Shown here: positions 1 to 8,112 of the stretch, one piece after another
Numbering within the stretch: the first letter of the stretch is position 1
How the letters are laid out: every line of letters begins with the position of its first letter
From: Streptomyces sp. TSRI0281
Lineage (GTDB): Bacteria; Actinomycetota; Actinomycetes; Streptomycetales; Streptomycetaceae
Reading direction: 5' to 3'
Assembly (NCBI RefSeq): GCF_001905125.1
Contig: NZ_LWLE01000001.1
Coordinates: forward strand, 335,350 to 399,349
Length of the DNA stretch: 64,000 bases
Notes under the pieces: model-generated
Seen by the model: the letters and a program-made list of their open reading frames with translations, nothing else
Told to the model about the DNA's origin: nothing
Database searches by the model: none
Made by a program: the position numbers and the translations under genes

Positions 1-1
1 C

Positions 2-751
2 TATCTCCAGCGCGCCGTGCGCCCCTTCGTCCGCGGGCCGTACGCCCTGTTCTCCGAGGCGCGCGGCGAGAAGTCCGGTGCGCAGGACCCTCTTTCGGGT
101 TTCCCCGCCGAGGATTTCCTCACCGGCAAGGGCGGCTTCCTCCAGGTGTTCACGCACGGCCTGACCGGGCTACGGCTGCGGGAGGACGGGGTGCGGCTCG
201 ACCCGATGCTGCCGCCGCAGCTTCACGAGGGCGTCACGCTGACGGGCCTGCACTATCAGGGCCGTACGTACGACGTGGCCATCGGCGCCCGGACGAGCAC
301 GGTGCGGCTGACCTCGGGGACCCCGTTCACCGTCCACACCCCGACGGGCCCGCAACGGCTGTCCACCACCCTCACCCTGCCGACCCGCCGCCCCGACCTG
401 ACCCCGACGGCCGACGCGGCACGCTGCCGCCCGGCGACGGCCACCTCCGAAAGCCCCGGCCTGTACGCGGAGGCGGCGGTGGACGGCAGCCCGGCGACGT
501 TCTGGTCGCCCGCCGGGGCGACGGGCTCCCTGACGGTGGACCTGGGGCGGGAGCACCGGGTCACCTCCGTCGTACCGGACTGGAGTGACGTACCGCCCGT
601 CTCGCACCGCCTGGAGACCTCGCTCGACGGCCGGTTCTGGCGGCCGTACCTGGCCGGGGACAATGCCCGGAAGGTACGGGTGACGGTCACCTCGGACGAC
701 GCGGACAAGCCTGCGGGAATCACCGAACTCCGGATCGGCACGACGCGCTGA
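2..751 (+). CDS. C-terminal part of a GH65-type glycoside hydrolase/phosphorylase with a discoidin domain (5' partial)
   Basis: The reading frame is open from base 2, so the gene begins outside the window. The first ~125 residues look like the end of the GH65 catalytic barrel and its beta-sandwich C-terminal domain (FLTGKGGFLQ, then LDPMLPPQLHEGV). Residues ~135-249 resemble an F5/8 type C (discoidin) carbohydrate-binding domain: an AAVDGSPATFWSP stretch, then a VDLG strand. GH65 enzymes hydrolyse or phosphorolyse alpha-glucosides such as trehalose, kojibiose and maltose; substrate cannot be judged because the catalytic residues lie upstream. An appended discoidin domain suggests a secreted enzyme acting on polymers, but the signal peptide would also be upstream. 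The family call rests on the C-terminal portion only. Confidence 0.75.
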   Translation, partial: YLQRAVRPFVRGPYALFSEARGEKSGAQDPLSGFPAEDFLTGKGGFLQVFTHGLTGLRLREDGVRLDPMLPPQLHEGVTLTGLHYQGRTYDVAIGARTSTVRLTSGTPFTVHTPTGPQRLSTTLTLPTRRPDLTPTADAARCRPATATSESPGLYAEAAVDGSPATFWSPAGATGSLTVDLGREHRVTSVVPDWSDVPPVSHRLETSLDGRFWRPYLAGDNARKVRVTVTSDDADKPAGITELRIGTTR

Positions 752-868
752 CCACGGACGCGGCAGGCGCGGGCGCGCCTTCCCGACCGGTTCCTCGATG
801 TGCGGCGGGTGTGCCGGGGGCGCGGAAACCCCTGGCACACCGGCCGGCCCGTGAACAGGACTGCACGG

Positions 869-961
869 GTGACCGACCGCTGCCTCTGCCCCTGCCCCTG
901 CTGCGGGCACCGCGTGCTCGACGACATACCCGGCTCGTACGAGATCTGCCCGGCCTGTTTC
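869..961 (+). pseudogene. Truncated CPCC-family cysteine-rich fragment
   Basis: From a GTG at 869 the frame encodes a motif like the start of the CPCC cysteine-rich family: CPCPCCGHRVL, a short spacer, then GSYEICPACF. In complete family members the motif continues with W-E-D-D and roughly 30 more residues. Here it changes immediately after CPACF to Arg/Gly-rich sequence and then runs antisense into the 3' end of the M48 protease gene. It looks like a gene remnant cut at that point. Whether the peptide is made is unknown; there is no convincing ribosome binding site. Confidence 0.45.
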
Positions 962-992
962 CGCGCTGCCCGCCGTTTCCTCACCCGCTCGG

Positions 993-3173
993 TCAGCGGC
1001 GGAGGCGGACCACGACGGCATGGGGGATCCAGGCCACAACGGTGCCCACGGTGGCCGTCATCAGAGCCAGACGGAACTGGCCGAGGTCGGGGACCGGGGT
1101 GCACGGGGTACCGCCCGGGACGAGGCAGCCCGACACGACCTCCACCAGCACCACCCAGACCAGCATGCCGAGCAGCCCCGCGCTGTACGCGGCCACGGCA
1201 CCCCTGGCCAGCGGGAGCGGAGCGTAGCCCCGGCCGGCCCACAGCGCCGCCGCCGACTGCCCGGCGACCAGCACCCCGAGCACGCTCAGCTCGGAGCCGG
1301 GGATGCCGATCAGCAGGGGCAGCACTCCCAGCACGGCGGCGGCCGGCGCGACCGGGATTCCGAAGCGGACGAGAAAGCCCGGCGGCGGTCCCGGTGGGCC
1401 GAACCCCGTGAAGGTGTGCCGGGCGCCGCGACGCCATGACACGTACTGGCCGACCAGCGGCGCCACCGCGGCCGTCAGGACCACCGGCATCACCACGGAC
1501 AGCCCTTCGGCGAGCGCCAGGTAGCCGGTACCGCCGATGAAGACCACCGCGCCCGGCAGCGTGGGCGCGATGAACACCGCCGCGTACAGCGTCATCGTCG
1601 GAAGCGTCACCAGGAAGCCGAACACCGGCAGCAGCCCGGCCGCGCACAGGCCCAGCACCGCCCACAGCACCCGGCGCGGCCGGCGCCCGCGGGCCAGGAC
1701 CGGTCCCCATGCCCCGGCGACCAGCACCAGCCACCGCAGGAGGGCCCAGCCGCACCCGGCCGTCAGCGCCAGGTACGGGATCGCCAGTGACATCCCTTGC
1801 CCGCCCACCGACACCAGGTTGAAGGCCCACGCCGGGGACACCAGCAGAAAGACGCCGAAGCCGAGGCCGAGGCCCAGGCCGGCCTGCCGGGTCCGCGCCG
1901 GGGTGAGGGCACCCGGTGTGTACGCCACCACCTGCCACACCACCGTCCCCGCCGCGCCCACCAGCAGGCCCCCGGACAGGACCGTTGCCACGAGCTCCGT
2001 CACCCACCCGGTGCGGCTGCCGCCGCCGATCGGCCCCAGCCGCACCGTCCCGTGCAGGAAGGCCGCGGCTGCCCCGACCGCCCACATGTCCCAGAAACCG
2101 ATCCGGCACAGGCTGCGGTGGTCGGCCAGCGCCGTGAGCCGCCGGGCGGCGGACGGATGGACGCTCAGCAGCTCCCGCAGACCCGGCCCCGGTCCCGGCC
2201 CCGGCACCGGTCCCGTGGCCGTGGCGCCGGTTCTGCCCGGCCGGCTCGGATCCTCGGGCCGGCCGCCGAAGAGCCTGGACAGGCCGTCCGCGGAGCCCTC
2301 CCATTCCGTGACCCTCGCATCGGCGTACAGCTCACGGCTGCGCAGCACCGCGTTCTTCAGCAGAGTCACCAGCACGGCGAGCAGCGGCAGTTGTACGCCG
2401 AAGGCCAGGACGGGGGCCGCGAGTGCGGCGGATCCCAGGTAGAGGGAGGCCGGGGCCCCGATGGCGGTGAGGACGAGGAGCGTCGGCATGCTCGCCCGCC
2501 ACAGGATCAGGGTGAGGAAGGCGATGTCCAGGTCCCGGTTGCGGATATGGGCGAGTTCATGGAAGACGATGCTCCGGAACGCCGCCCGGTCGCGGGTGTA
2601 CAGGGTGAGGAGTCCTCCGCTCAGCAGCACGCGGCGCTGCCCCACCCGCCCGAAGGCCAGGGCATGCACCGCCGGGTTCAGTGGCTCGGTGAGGAAGGAG
2701 ACCCGGGCACGCACACCCGACTCTTCGAGCAGGCCCGCCAGATACACCGACAGTTCCGGCATCCCGGTGAGCGGGCGGTAGCCGCGCCGCCGGGTCCGCC
2801 AGCCCGGGAGCACGGCATGGACGGCGAGGAGTGCCAGCAGCAGGCCGGCCGAGATGGCCGCGGTGACCAGCAGGCTCGCCCCGGCGCGTGGGTCCTCGCA
2901 GTCCGAGAACTGGGCCTCGGCGGGGATGCGGACGCCTGGGTCCGAGCCGCGCTCGCGGGCTGCTTCCTCCGTCGCCAGGGCCTGGCAGGTCTGGTAGTCC
3001 TGCACCTCTTCCCACCGCACCGCGGACAGGAGGACGGACGAGGCACCGTTCACCAACAGCGCCGACATGGCGGCCATGGCGGCGATCAGTAGCCCGAAGC
3101 GCACCGAGGTGCCGGAGGGAAGGGCGAACGGGCCGGGAAGACCACGCGCGGGAACCGACGCCGTACGCGTCAC
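993..3173 (-). CDS. Integral-membrane M48-family zinc metalloprotease
   Basis: 726 residues from a GTG start. A first membrane segment lies at ~26-52 and another at ~103-126. The M48 peptidase core has the HELAH zinc motif (His205, Glu206, His209) followed by IRNRD, and a downstream SRELYADAR motif that probably supplies the third ligand Glu. The C-terminal ~350 residues hold many more hydrophobic segments, so the protein is far longer than HtpX (~290 aa), with a large membrane-embedded tail. M48 enzymes such as HtpX degrade misfolded membrane proteins; BlaR/M56-like signalling is an alternative. The start overlaps the stop of the upstream gene (GTGA), implying translational coupling with the repeat-tailed membrane protein. 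Confidence 0.8.
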   Translation of the reverse strand: MTRTASVPARGLPGPFALPSGTSVRFGLLIAAMAAMSALLVNGASSVLLSAVRWEEVQDYQTCQALATEEAARERGSDPGVRIPAEAQFSDCEDPRAGASLLVTAAISAGLLLALLAVHAVLPGWRTRRRGYRPLTGMPELSVYLAGLLEESGVRARVSFLTEPLNPAVHALAFGRVGQRRVLLSGGLLTLYTRDRAAFRSIVFHELAHIRNRDLDIAFLTLILWRASMPTLLVLTAIGAPASLYLGSAALAAPVLAFGVQLPLLAVLVTLLKNAVLRSRELYADARVTEWEGSADGLSRLFGGRPEDPSRPGRTGATATGPVPGPGPGPGLRELLSVHPSAARRLTALADHRSLCRIGFWDMWAVGAAAAFLHGTVRLGPIGGGSRTGWVTELVATVLSGGLLVGAAGTVVWQVVAYTPGALTPARTRQAGLGLGLGFGVFLLVSPAWAFNLVSVGGQGMSLAIPYLALTAGCGWALLRWLVLVAGAWGPVLARGRRPRRVLWAVLGLCAAGLLPVFGFLVTLPTMTLYAAVFIAPTLPGAVVFIGGTGYLALAEGLSVVMPVVLTAAVAPLVGQYVSWRRGARHTFTGFGPPGPPPGFLVRFGIPVAPAAAVLGVLPLLIGIPGSELSVLGVLVAGQSAAALWAGRGYAPLPLARGAVAAYSAGLLGMLVWVVLVEVVSGCLVPGGTPCTPVPDLGQFRLALMTATVGTVVAWIPHAVVVRLRR

Positions 3174-4126
3174 CGAGCGGCCTCGGCCGACCCGTCTCCG
3201 CCGGGATCACTGCCGCCCGGGGCGCTGCCGGCCGGGTCCCTGTCGGCCGGGTCGCTGTCGGCTGGATCGCAGCCACCCGGGGCGCTGCCGCGCGGGCCGT
3301 TACCGCGCGGGTCACCGTCGGCCGGATCGCAGCCACCCGGGCCGATACCGCGCGGGCCGTTACCGCGCGGGCCGTTACCGCGCGGGCCGTTACCGCGCGG
3401 GTCACCGTCGACCGGATCGCAGCCACCCGGGCCGTTACCGCGCGGGTCACCGTCGGCCGGGTCGCAGCCACCCGGGCCGATACCGCGTGGGTCACCGTCG
3501 ACCGGGTCGCCATCACCGGGATCACTGCCGCTCCGGCCGCTACGGCCCGGGGCACCACCACCCGGCTCTTCCTGGGACAGCGTGGCGAGTTCCGCGACGA
3601 TCCCGTCCGCGATGGCCAGCGCCTCCTGCTCGGGGACCCGCCACCGGATCGCTGCCCGCGCGGCCACTTCGCGCAGCTGGGCCAGCTGCTCGGCGGTCAG
3701 CCGCTCCACCCGCGCGGGGCCCTCCGATGGCTCCGCGTCCCGCCGGGTACGACGGCGCAGCAGCCGCGGCACAAGCCGGTTCCGGGTGGTGTCCACCACG
3801 TGCGCGGAGGCCTGCTGCGCGAGGTGGTCCAGGACCTGAACCGCTGCCGCGAGAGCCGCCGTGCTGATGACCATGGCCACCGCCTCAAGGCCGATCGCGA
3901 GCGGCTCCCGGCGGTTGACGGGCCACTGCCTGGCCTGAGCCGGGGCACGGTGAAAGGCATCGGCCGTCAACGGGAATTGCGCCAGCTCGTGCGGAGCCGT
4001 CAACTCCACCGCACGGCGGGCCAGTCCGGTCGCCATCGCACAGTCGTAGCGGCCGTTGCGATCGTCGCGGCCACCTGCCCCCCGATATCCACGCATGCCC
4101 TCGGACGCCTCCCCCGGTCGCGCCAC
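3170..4126 (-). CDS. Membrane-anchored hypothetical protein with Asp/Gly-rich, Cys-punctuated C-terminal repeats
   Basis: 318 residues if the GTG at 4126 is used; an ATG at 4096 is an equally plausible start. One hydrophobic segment (~74-98, LEAVAMVISTAALAAAV) is followed by a basic region (RLLRRRTRR) and a helical Glu/Ala-rich domain (LTAEQLAQLREVAARAAIRW). The last ~100 residues are low-complexity repeats of about 15 residues built on DPADGDPRGNGPGGC. I do not recognise a family. The stop codon overlaps the start of the M48 protease gene, so the two products are probably made together; the protein may be a partner or substrate of the protease (inference). Repeat length probably varies among relatives. 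Confidence 0.6.
   Translation of the reverse strand: MARPGEASEGMRGYRGAGGRDDRNGRYDCAMATGLARRAVELTAPHELAQFPLTADAFHRAPAQARQWPVNRREPLAIGLEAVAMVISTAALAAAVQVLDHLAQQASAHVVDTTRNRLVPRLLRRRTRRDAEPSEGPARVERLTAEQLAQLREVAARAAIRWRVPEQEALAIADGIVAELATLSQEEPGGGAPGRSGRSGSDPGDGDPVDGDPRGIGPGGCDPADGDPRGNGPGGCDPVDGDPRGNGPRGNGPRGNGPRGIGPGGCDPADGDPRGNGPRGSAPGGCDPADSDPADRDPAGSAPGGSDPGGDGSAEAAR
3190..3530 (-). repeat. In-frame tandem repeats encoding DPxDGDPRGxGPGGC units
   Basis: Imperfect DNA repeats of ~45-48 bp, plus a shorter 15-bp unit coding NGPRG that is iterated three or four times in one place. They lie wholly inside the C-terminal coding region of the membrane protein above. Most units end in Gly-Gly-Cys, so cysteines recur periodically. 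Frame is kept throughout, which argues that the repeat is translated. Confidence 0.75.
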
Positions 4127-4435
4127 AGGTCCATCAAGTACGCATCATGTCAGGGTAGTTACTGATCCGTCAGATGTTGGCCGGGTACGCCCCGAAGTAA
4201 CTTGCCACCGACCGAAGAACGATGGGCGGCGCCTCGCGCCCCCCGCCGCGGAGGTCCGGCCCCCGACCCCCGGCCCCCGTGGCCGACGTACAGAACCAGC
4301 CGTATCTGACCTCTTGTCACCCAGATCGTTTCTGCCTACCTTCTGGATCAGCACCTTGACTCAGCGGGCTCACCGGCCCCGGCCGGTCACGTCCCGCACC
4401 ATCAGCACATGCTCGACGAGACACGGAGGCGTCAC
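4127..4435. other. Divergent intergenic region upstream of the lanthipeptide precursor
   Basis: 309 bp between the leftward repeat-protein gene and the rightward precursor gene. It must hold promoters for both. I see no convincing -35/-10 pair and no clear palindrome. A ribosome binding site (cggagg, 4424-4429) lies 6 bp before the precursor ATG. Confidence 0.5.
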
Positions 4436-4618
4436 ATGCCCATAGCCATGCTGGAACTCCCGAAGGTCGACCAATTCCGCGACGCGGGACCGCTGGAACT
4501 CGATGACGAGGCAATCGTGTTCGAGGACGACGACCGAAGCGACCGCGAGCACACGGCGTGTCTCTCCGACCCGTGGGTCACCGCCACCACCCGCTTCAGC
4601 TGCGACAAGAACTCCTAG
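4436..4618 (+). CDS. Class IV-like lanthipeptide precursor peptide (LanA)
   Basis: 60 residues. ATG 4436 is chosen over the in-frame ATG at 4409 because cggagg sits 6 bp upstream of it. The leader (~1-38) is acidic and helical (ELPKVDQF, then LELDDEAIVFEDDD), as in class III/IV leaders recognised by kinase-type synthetases. The C-terminal core is roughly TACLSDPWVTATTRFSCDKNS, with Cys42 and Cys56 and Ser/Thr at 40, 44, 49, 51, 52 and 55, enough for at most two thioether rings. The stop is 2 bp before the synthetase GTG, so the two genes are co-transcribed and probably coupled. Ring pattern and final product cannot be read from sequence. Confidence 0.85.
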   Translation: MPIAMLELPKVDQFRDAGPLELDDEAIVFEDDDRSDREHTACLSDPWVTATTRFSCDKNS

Positions 4619-4620
4619 CG

Positions 4621-7188
4621 GTGGCCGAGTCCATCGCCGGCCCCGGCGGACCGTCGGACGACACCTGGTCGTACCTGAACGATCCGCGGATGCCGGCGGT
4701 GGACCACGGCTGGAAGCTGCACATCTCGGCCCGTCCCGGCGATCTGGAGGACGTGACCGCTCTCGTACTGCCGGTGCTGCGGCGGCATGTCTGTCACGCG
4801 AAGTTCGCCAGGGATGCGGAGACGCTGCGGGCCATCAATTCCGGGGTGTCGAGCGCGGGCGTCGTCGGCAAGGCGATCACGGTCTACCCGCCGCCCGGCG
4901 CCATTGTCGAGATCGCCGGGGAACTCGTCGCCGTACTGCGCGGCCGGGAGGGTCCACAGGTCGTCAGCGACCGGCGTGTTGATCCGCAGGCCCCCGTCTA
5001 CTACCGCTACGGGCCCTTCACGGGCGACTACCGGACCGGCCGGAGCGGGCGGCTGGAGTCGGTCATGGCCGGACCGGACGGGCAGGTCTTCGACGGACTG
5101 GCCGACGGCTCGTACCGATGCCCGCCCTGGGCCGAGGACCCCTTCGCGAGCGAATCCGGACGCGGCGGCAAACGGCCCTCACGCGGATTAGGCGGCGGAC
5201 GCTACGCGGTGACCGTCGGCATCGTGCGCAAGCCGCAGGGGAACGTCTACCGCGCTGTCGACCGGCTTTCCGGGCGGCCGGTGGTGGTCAAGCAGGCGAG
5301 GGCCTTCGTGGCCGAGGACGAGTCCGGTACGGACACCCGTGACCGGCTGCGCAATGAACGTACGGTCCTTGAGGCACTGGACTCCGTCGCGGGTGTACCC
5401 CGCGGGCTGGACTATTTCCGGCACCGTACGGACGAGTACCTGGTGATGAGCAGCTGCGGCGAACGGGACCTGCGCCGGGATGTCCAGGACAACGGCCCCT
5501 ACCGGGACGACGACGCTCACGCATCGCGCACGCTTTCCGGTCTCGCCACCGGGCTGCTGCGCATAGTGGACGACATCCACGGCCGGGGCGTGGTCGTCCG
5601 CGATCTCAAGCCCAACAACGTGGTCCTCGACGACGCGGGGCGCTGCCACGTGATCGACTTCGGGATCAGCGAGCTGGCCGGCGTCGGCCCGAGCGGCGCG
5701 ACCCCCGGCTACAGCGCACCGGTTCTGCGTAAAGCGGGACCGGCCGAACCCGCCGACGACTACTACGCGCTGGGCGCGACCCTGTTCTTCGCCGCCACCG
5801 GCCTGGACCCGGTGATCGTGGACCCCGACTCCGCGGTGAACCGGGAGCGGACCCTCGACGGCCTGGCATGGGCGCTGCCCGGCCACGGTCACCGGGAGAT
5901 GCGGGCATCGATCGCCGGGCTGATGAGCTTGGACGCGGCCGTACGCACCACGGGCGCCGCCCGGCTCCGCACCGGGGCGGCCCGTGCGTCCGGACCATCC
6001 CGGCGGCCCCGGCCGCCCCGGCTCGACGACGGCCTGCTCCAGGAGATCATCGAGCACACGACCGCGTTCTGCGCCGACGAGGCACGCAGGATCGCGGACC
6101 CGGTACTGGCCGCCCGCTCGCACATCCCGACGCCGATCGATGTCTACGGCGGCAGCTCGGGACTGGGACTGGAACTGCTCCAGCATCTCCACCGCCCCCG
6201 GGTGCGCGAGACGGTCGACGCACTGGCGCGGTGGACGGCGGAACAGTCCCGGACCATGTCACCGGGCTTCTACTCGGGCCGCACCGGCGTCGACGTATTC
6301 CTCGCGGAGGCACATACGGCGACGGATACGACAGCGCCGTACGTGCACGACTCCACCCACTCCACCCACCCCGCCCTGCCCGCCCGGACGCCGGGCGGCG
6401 GACCGCCGGAAGCGGACCTGATCGAGGGCACCGCCGGAATCGGCCTCGGCCGGCTCCGGCTCGCCCGGCACGCCCTCGCGGCAGGCGACCGCCATGCCGC
6501 CGACCGGCACCTCGCCATCGCCACCGAATGCGCGCGGATGTGGACGTCAGGCGAAGCCCGGCTGACGCCCGCCGGCTCCGGCACACCGGGCGACGCCGCA
6601 CTCCGCGAAGGCTTCGCACACGGGGAGGCGGGCGTCGCCTATTTCCTGCTCGAATACGGCAGCGCGACGGGCGACCCGGCCGCCATCGCCGGATCCAGGG
6701 AGGCCTGCGCACGCCTCGCCTCGGTCACACCCGGCATCATCACGGCGGCGACCGAACCACGGGCGACTCGCCGCTACGGCTCATGGTGCCGCGGCCTCGC
6801 CGGAATCGGAGCCGTACTCGTCCGGTCCGCCGCCCGCCTCGACGAACCCGACCACCTCGCCCTCGCGGAACAGGCCGCCCGCACCTGCGCCGCACTGGCA
6901 CCGCGCATGCCGCTGGTCACGCAGTGCTGCGGGCTGGCGGGAGTCGGCGACTTCCTGCTGGACATGGCGAAAGCGTCCTCATCCGCGTCCGAGGAGTTCC
7001 GGGACACCGCCGAAACCGTCGCGATGATCATCCTGAGCCGCAGCGGCGGCACCCGGCCCCACCCCGTATTCCCGGACACCGGCCTGACCGGCCCGAGCGC
7101 CACCTGGGCCGGCGGCTCCGCCGGAGTCCTCGGCTTCTTCAGACGCCTGCACGACGGGGGCGGCCCCCGCCTCGGCCTGCTCGACTGA
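4621..7188 (+). CDS. Class IV-like lanthipeptide synthetase (LanL): lyase-kinase-cyclase, CCG zinc-site variant
   Basis: 855 residues from GTG 4621, right after the precursor stop. Phosphothreonine/serine lyase region ~1-190; Ser/Thr kinase domain ~200-450 with ATP-anchoring Lys224 (VVVK), catalytic Asp328 (VVRDLKPNN) and Asp346 (IDFG); LanC-like cyclase ~510-855. It would phosphorylate Ser/Thr of the precursor, eliminate phosphate to Dha/Dhb and add Cys to form (methyl)lanthionine. Class III enzymes lack cyclase zinc ligands, whereas here Cys723 (SWCRG) and Cys769 are present, supporting class IV. The usual His of the C-H-G motif is Cys770, giving CCG, as in the promiscuous LanM subgroup typified by ProcM. 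No exporter or leader protease follows. Confidence 0.85.
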   Translation: MAESIAGPGGPSDDTWSYLNDPRMPAVDHGWKLHISARPGDLEDVTALVLPVLRRHVCHAKFARDAETLRAINSGVSSAGVVGKAITVYPPPGAIVEIAGELVAVLRGREGPQVVSDRRVDPQAPVYYRYGPFTGDYRTGRSGRLESVMAGPDGQVFDGLADGSYRCPPWAEDPFASESGRGGKRPSRGLGGGRYAVTVGIVRKPQGNVYRAVDRLSGRPVVVKQARAFVAEDESGTDTRDRLRNERTVLEALDSVAGVPRGLDYFRHRTDEYLVMSSCGERDLRRDVQDNGPYRDDDAHASRTLSGLATGLLRIVDDIHGRGVVVRDLKPNNVVLDDAGRCHVIDFGISELAGVGPSGATPGYSAPVLRKAGPAEPADDYYALGATLFFAATGLDPVIVDPDSAVNRERTLDGLAWALPGHGHREMRASIAGLMSLDAAVRTTGAARLRTGAARASGPSRRPRPPRLDDGLLQEIIEHTTAFCADEARRIADPVLAARSHIPTPIDVYGGSSGLGLELLQHLHRPRVRETVDALARWTAEQSRTMSPGFYSGRTGVDVFLAEAHTATDTTAPYVHDSTHSTHPALPARTPGGGPPEADLIEGTAGIGLGRLRLARHALAAGDRHAADRHLAIATECARMWTSGEARLTPAGSGTPGDAALREGFAHGEAGVAYFLLEYGSATGDPAAIAGSREACARLASVTPGIITAATEPRATRRYGSWCRGLAGIGAVLVRSAARLDEPDHLALAEQAARTCAALAPRMPLVTQCCGLAGVGDFLLDMAKASSSASEEFRDTAETVAMIILSRSGGTRPHPVFPDTGLTGPSATWAGGSAGVLGFFRRLHDGGGPRLGLLD

Positions 7189-7220
7189 CCGCTCACACTC
7201 CCCTGAAGGCAGCCTGGAGG

Positions 7221-7475
7221 TCAGTAGTAATAACGAGCCGCGAGGATGACGATCTCCTTGTCCGTGACCAGATAGACGAGACGATGCTCGTCATCGATCC
7301 GCCGCGACCAAGCACCGGGCAAGTGGTACTTCAACGGCTCAGGCTTACCGATCCCCACAAAGGGGTCCCGCTTGACGTCCTCGATGAGTTTGTTGATCCG
7401 AGCAAGCATCTTGCGGTCGTTCCTGAGCCAGGACGTGTAGTCCTCCCAGCCCTGATCCTCGAAGACCAGCCTCAC
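7221..7475 (-). CDS. yoeB: YoeB/RelE-fold toxin (mRNA interferase)
   Basis: 84 residues, ending in AARYYY, with the family's WEDYTSWL, INKLIEDVKRDPF and GxGKPEPLKY motifs and the SRRIDDEHRLVY strand. YoeB toxins bind the ribosomal A site and cleave mRNA, and are neutralised by YefM. The GTG start overlaps the antitoxin stop (GTGA), a typical coupling that keeps antitoxin in excess. The C-terminal His/Tyr of E. coli YoeB corresponds here to the terminal Tyr-Tyr. Length matches the family. Confidence 0.9.
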   Translation of the reverse strand: MRLVFEDQGWEDYTSWLRNDRKMLARINKLIEDVKRDPFVGIGKPEPLKYHLPGAWSRRIDDEHRLVYLVTDKEIVILAARYYY

Positions 7476-7753
7476 GCGGCCCCCGCAGCAGGACCCGCCA
7501 CATCCGGATCAATCAGCTCGCGCTCAGACACGTTGATGTTGCCCAGAGCGTTCTCGTATGCCTTGAGCAGTCTGCGGGCGTTCGCAGGCGAGCGCAGCAG
7601 GTACGAGCCCTCGCGCAGCGACGCATAGTCCTCAGCCGAGACGAGCACGGCATTGCCGTGCTTGGAGACGATCTCGATGGCCTCGTGATCGTCATTGACC
7701 TTCTTGATCAGCGGAAAGAGAGCCTTGCGGGCTTCGCTCGCGGTTATGGACAT
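7472..7753 (-). CDS. yefM: YefM/Phd-family antitoxin
   Basis: 93 residues. The N-terminal DNA-binding/dimerisation half has the classic pattern MSITASEARKALFPLIKKV and VLVSAEDYASL; the C-terminal part (LLKAYENALGNINVSEREL) would wrap the toxin. A strong Shine-Dalgarno (ggaagggg on the minus strand) lies 7 bp before the ATG. It would repress its own operon through the palindrome at 7772-7797. Confidence 0.9.
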   Translation of the reverse strand: MSITASEARKALFPLIKKVNDDHEAIEIVSKHGNAVLVSAEDYASLREGSYLLRSPANARRLLKAYENALGNINVSERELIDPDVAGPAAGAA

Positions 7754-7771
7754 GACCTGACCCCTTCCATC

Positions 7772-7797
7772 AAGTGGTACCTAATAACGTACCACTT
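7772..7797 (-). promoter_or_regulatory. Palindromic operator of the yefM-yoeB operon
   Basis: Perfect 9-bp inverted repeat (aagtggtac, 8-bp spacer, gtaccactt) centred about 31 bp before the yefM start. The AT-rich spacer reads as gttattag on the minus strand and probably overlaps the -10 element. YefM-type antitoxins are known to bind palindromes here; the assignment to YefM is by position. Confidence 0.65.
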
Positions 7798-7861
7798 CGA
7801 TACCTGCAACGAGACCGAAGAGCTCATGAAGGGGCAGGCGCCCCAGCGCGGGAAACAGCCA

Positions 7862-7889
7862 GGGGTCCGACTCCGAAGAGACGGACCCC
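7862..7889. repeat. Terminator-like hairpin, diverged copy of the ychF terminator
   Basis: ggggtccg and cggacccc arms around a 12-nt centre (actccgaagaga). It resembles the hairpin at 8691-8718, which has the same arms around a different centre. Both copies are followed after 51-52 bp by the same 17-bp string (7942-7958 and 8770-8786). Confidence 0.6.
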
Positions 7890-7941
7890 AACTGAACCGC
7901 ACATCTACCCGGACACCGGCGAGGCGCCGAGCCACCCGCTC

Positions 7942-7958
7942 ACACGTTGAAGCGGAAC
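7942..7958. repeat. Orphan copy of the ychF 3' end (17 bp)
   Basis: acacgttgaagcggaac is identical to 8770-8786, which encodes the last codons of YchF (FRFNV and part of the stop). Here there is no gene attached to it: sequence diverges immediately on both sides. Confidence 0.65.
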
Positions 7959-8076
7959 ATTCAGTACAGGGCTCTTACCTGCGGAAACGCCGACTCCGAA
8001 GATTCCATCCAGCACGCATCCAGCACAGTGAAAAGTCATCCAGTACAACCTGAGATCCATCCGAGGCCATCAGCCA

Positions 8077-8105
8077 TTGTGTACACATGAGACATTCGGT
8101 ACCTT
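8077..8105 (+). promoter_or_regulatory. Putative promoter and operator of the phd-relE module
   Basis: A perfect palindrome tgtgtacaca (8078-8087) contains TGTACA, the core bound by E. coli YefM. It overlaps a possible -35 (ttgtgt, 8077-8082); 17 bp later is a possible -10 (tacctt, 8100-8105). The ATG at 8113 would then fall at about +1, giving a leaderless mRNA, which fits the lack of a Shine-Dalgarno sequence. Confidence 0.5.
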
Positions 8106-8112
8106 TGAGCGT

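Noticed and set aside
256..2304. Long antisense open frame over the M48 gene and its downstream region
   Set aside because: A GC-rich shadow frame of Arg/Gly/Pro sequence with no domain; the opposite frame has clear protease motifs.
3290..3510. CRISPR-like regular repeats
   Set aside because: Units are in frame, code a repetitive protein tail, have no unique spacers and no cas genes nearby.
4621..7188. Plain Ser/Thr protein kinase, or class III LanKC
   Set aside because: A precursor gene is adjacent, a lyase region precedes and a cyclase domain follows the kinase; cyclase Cys ligands argue against class III.
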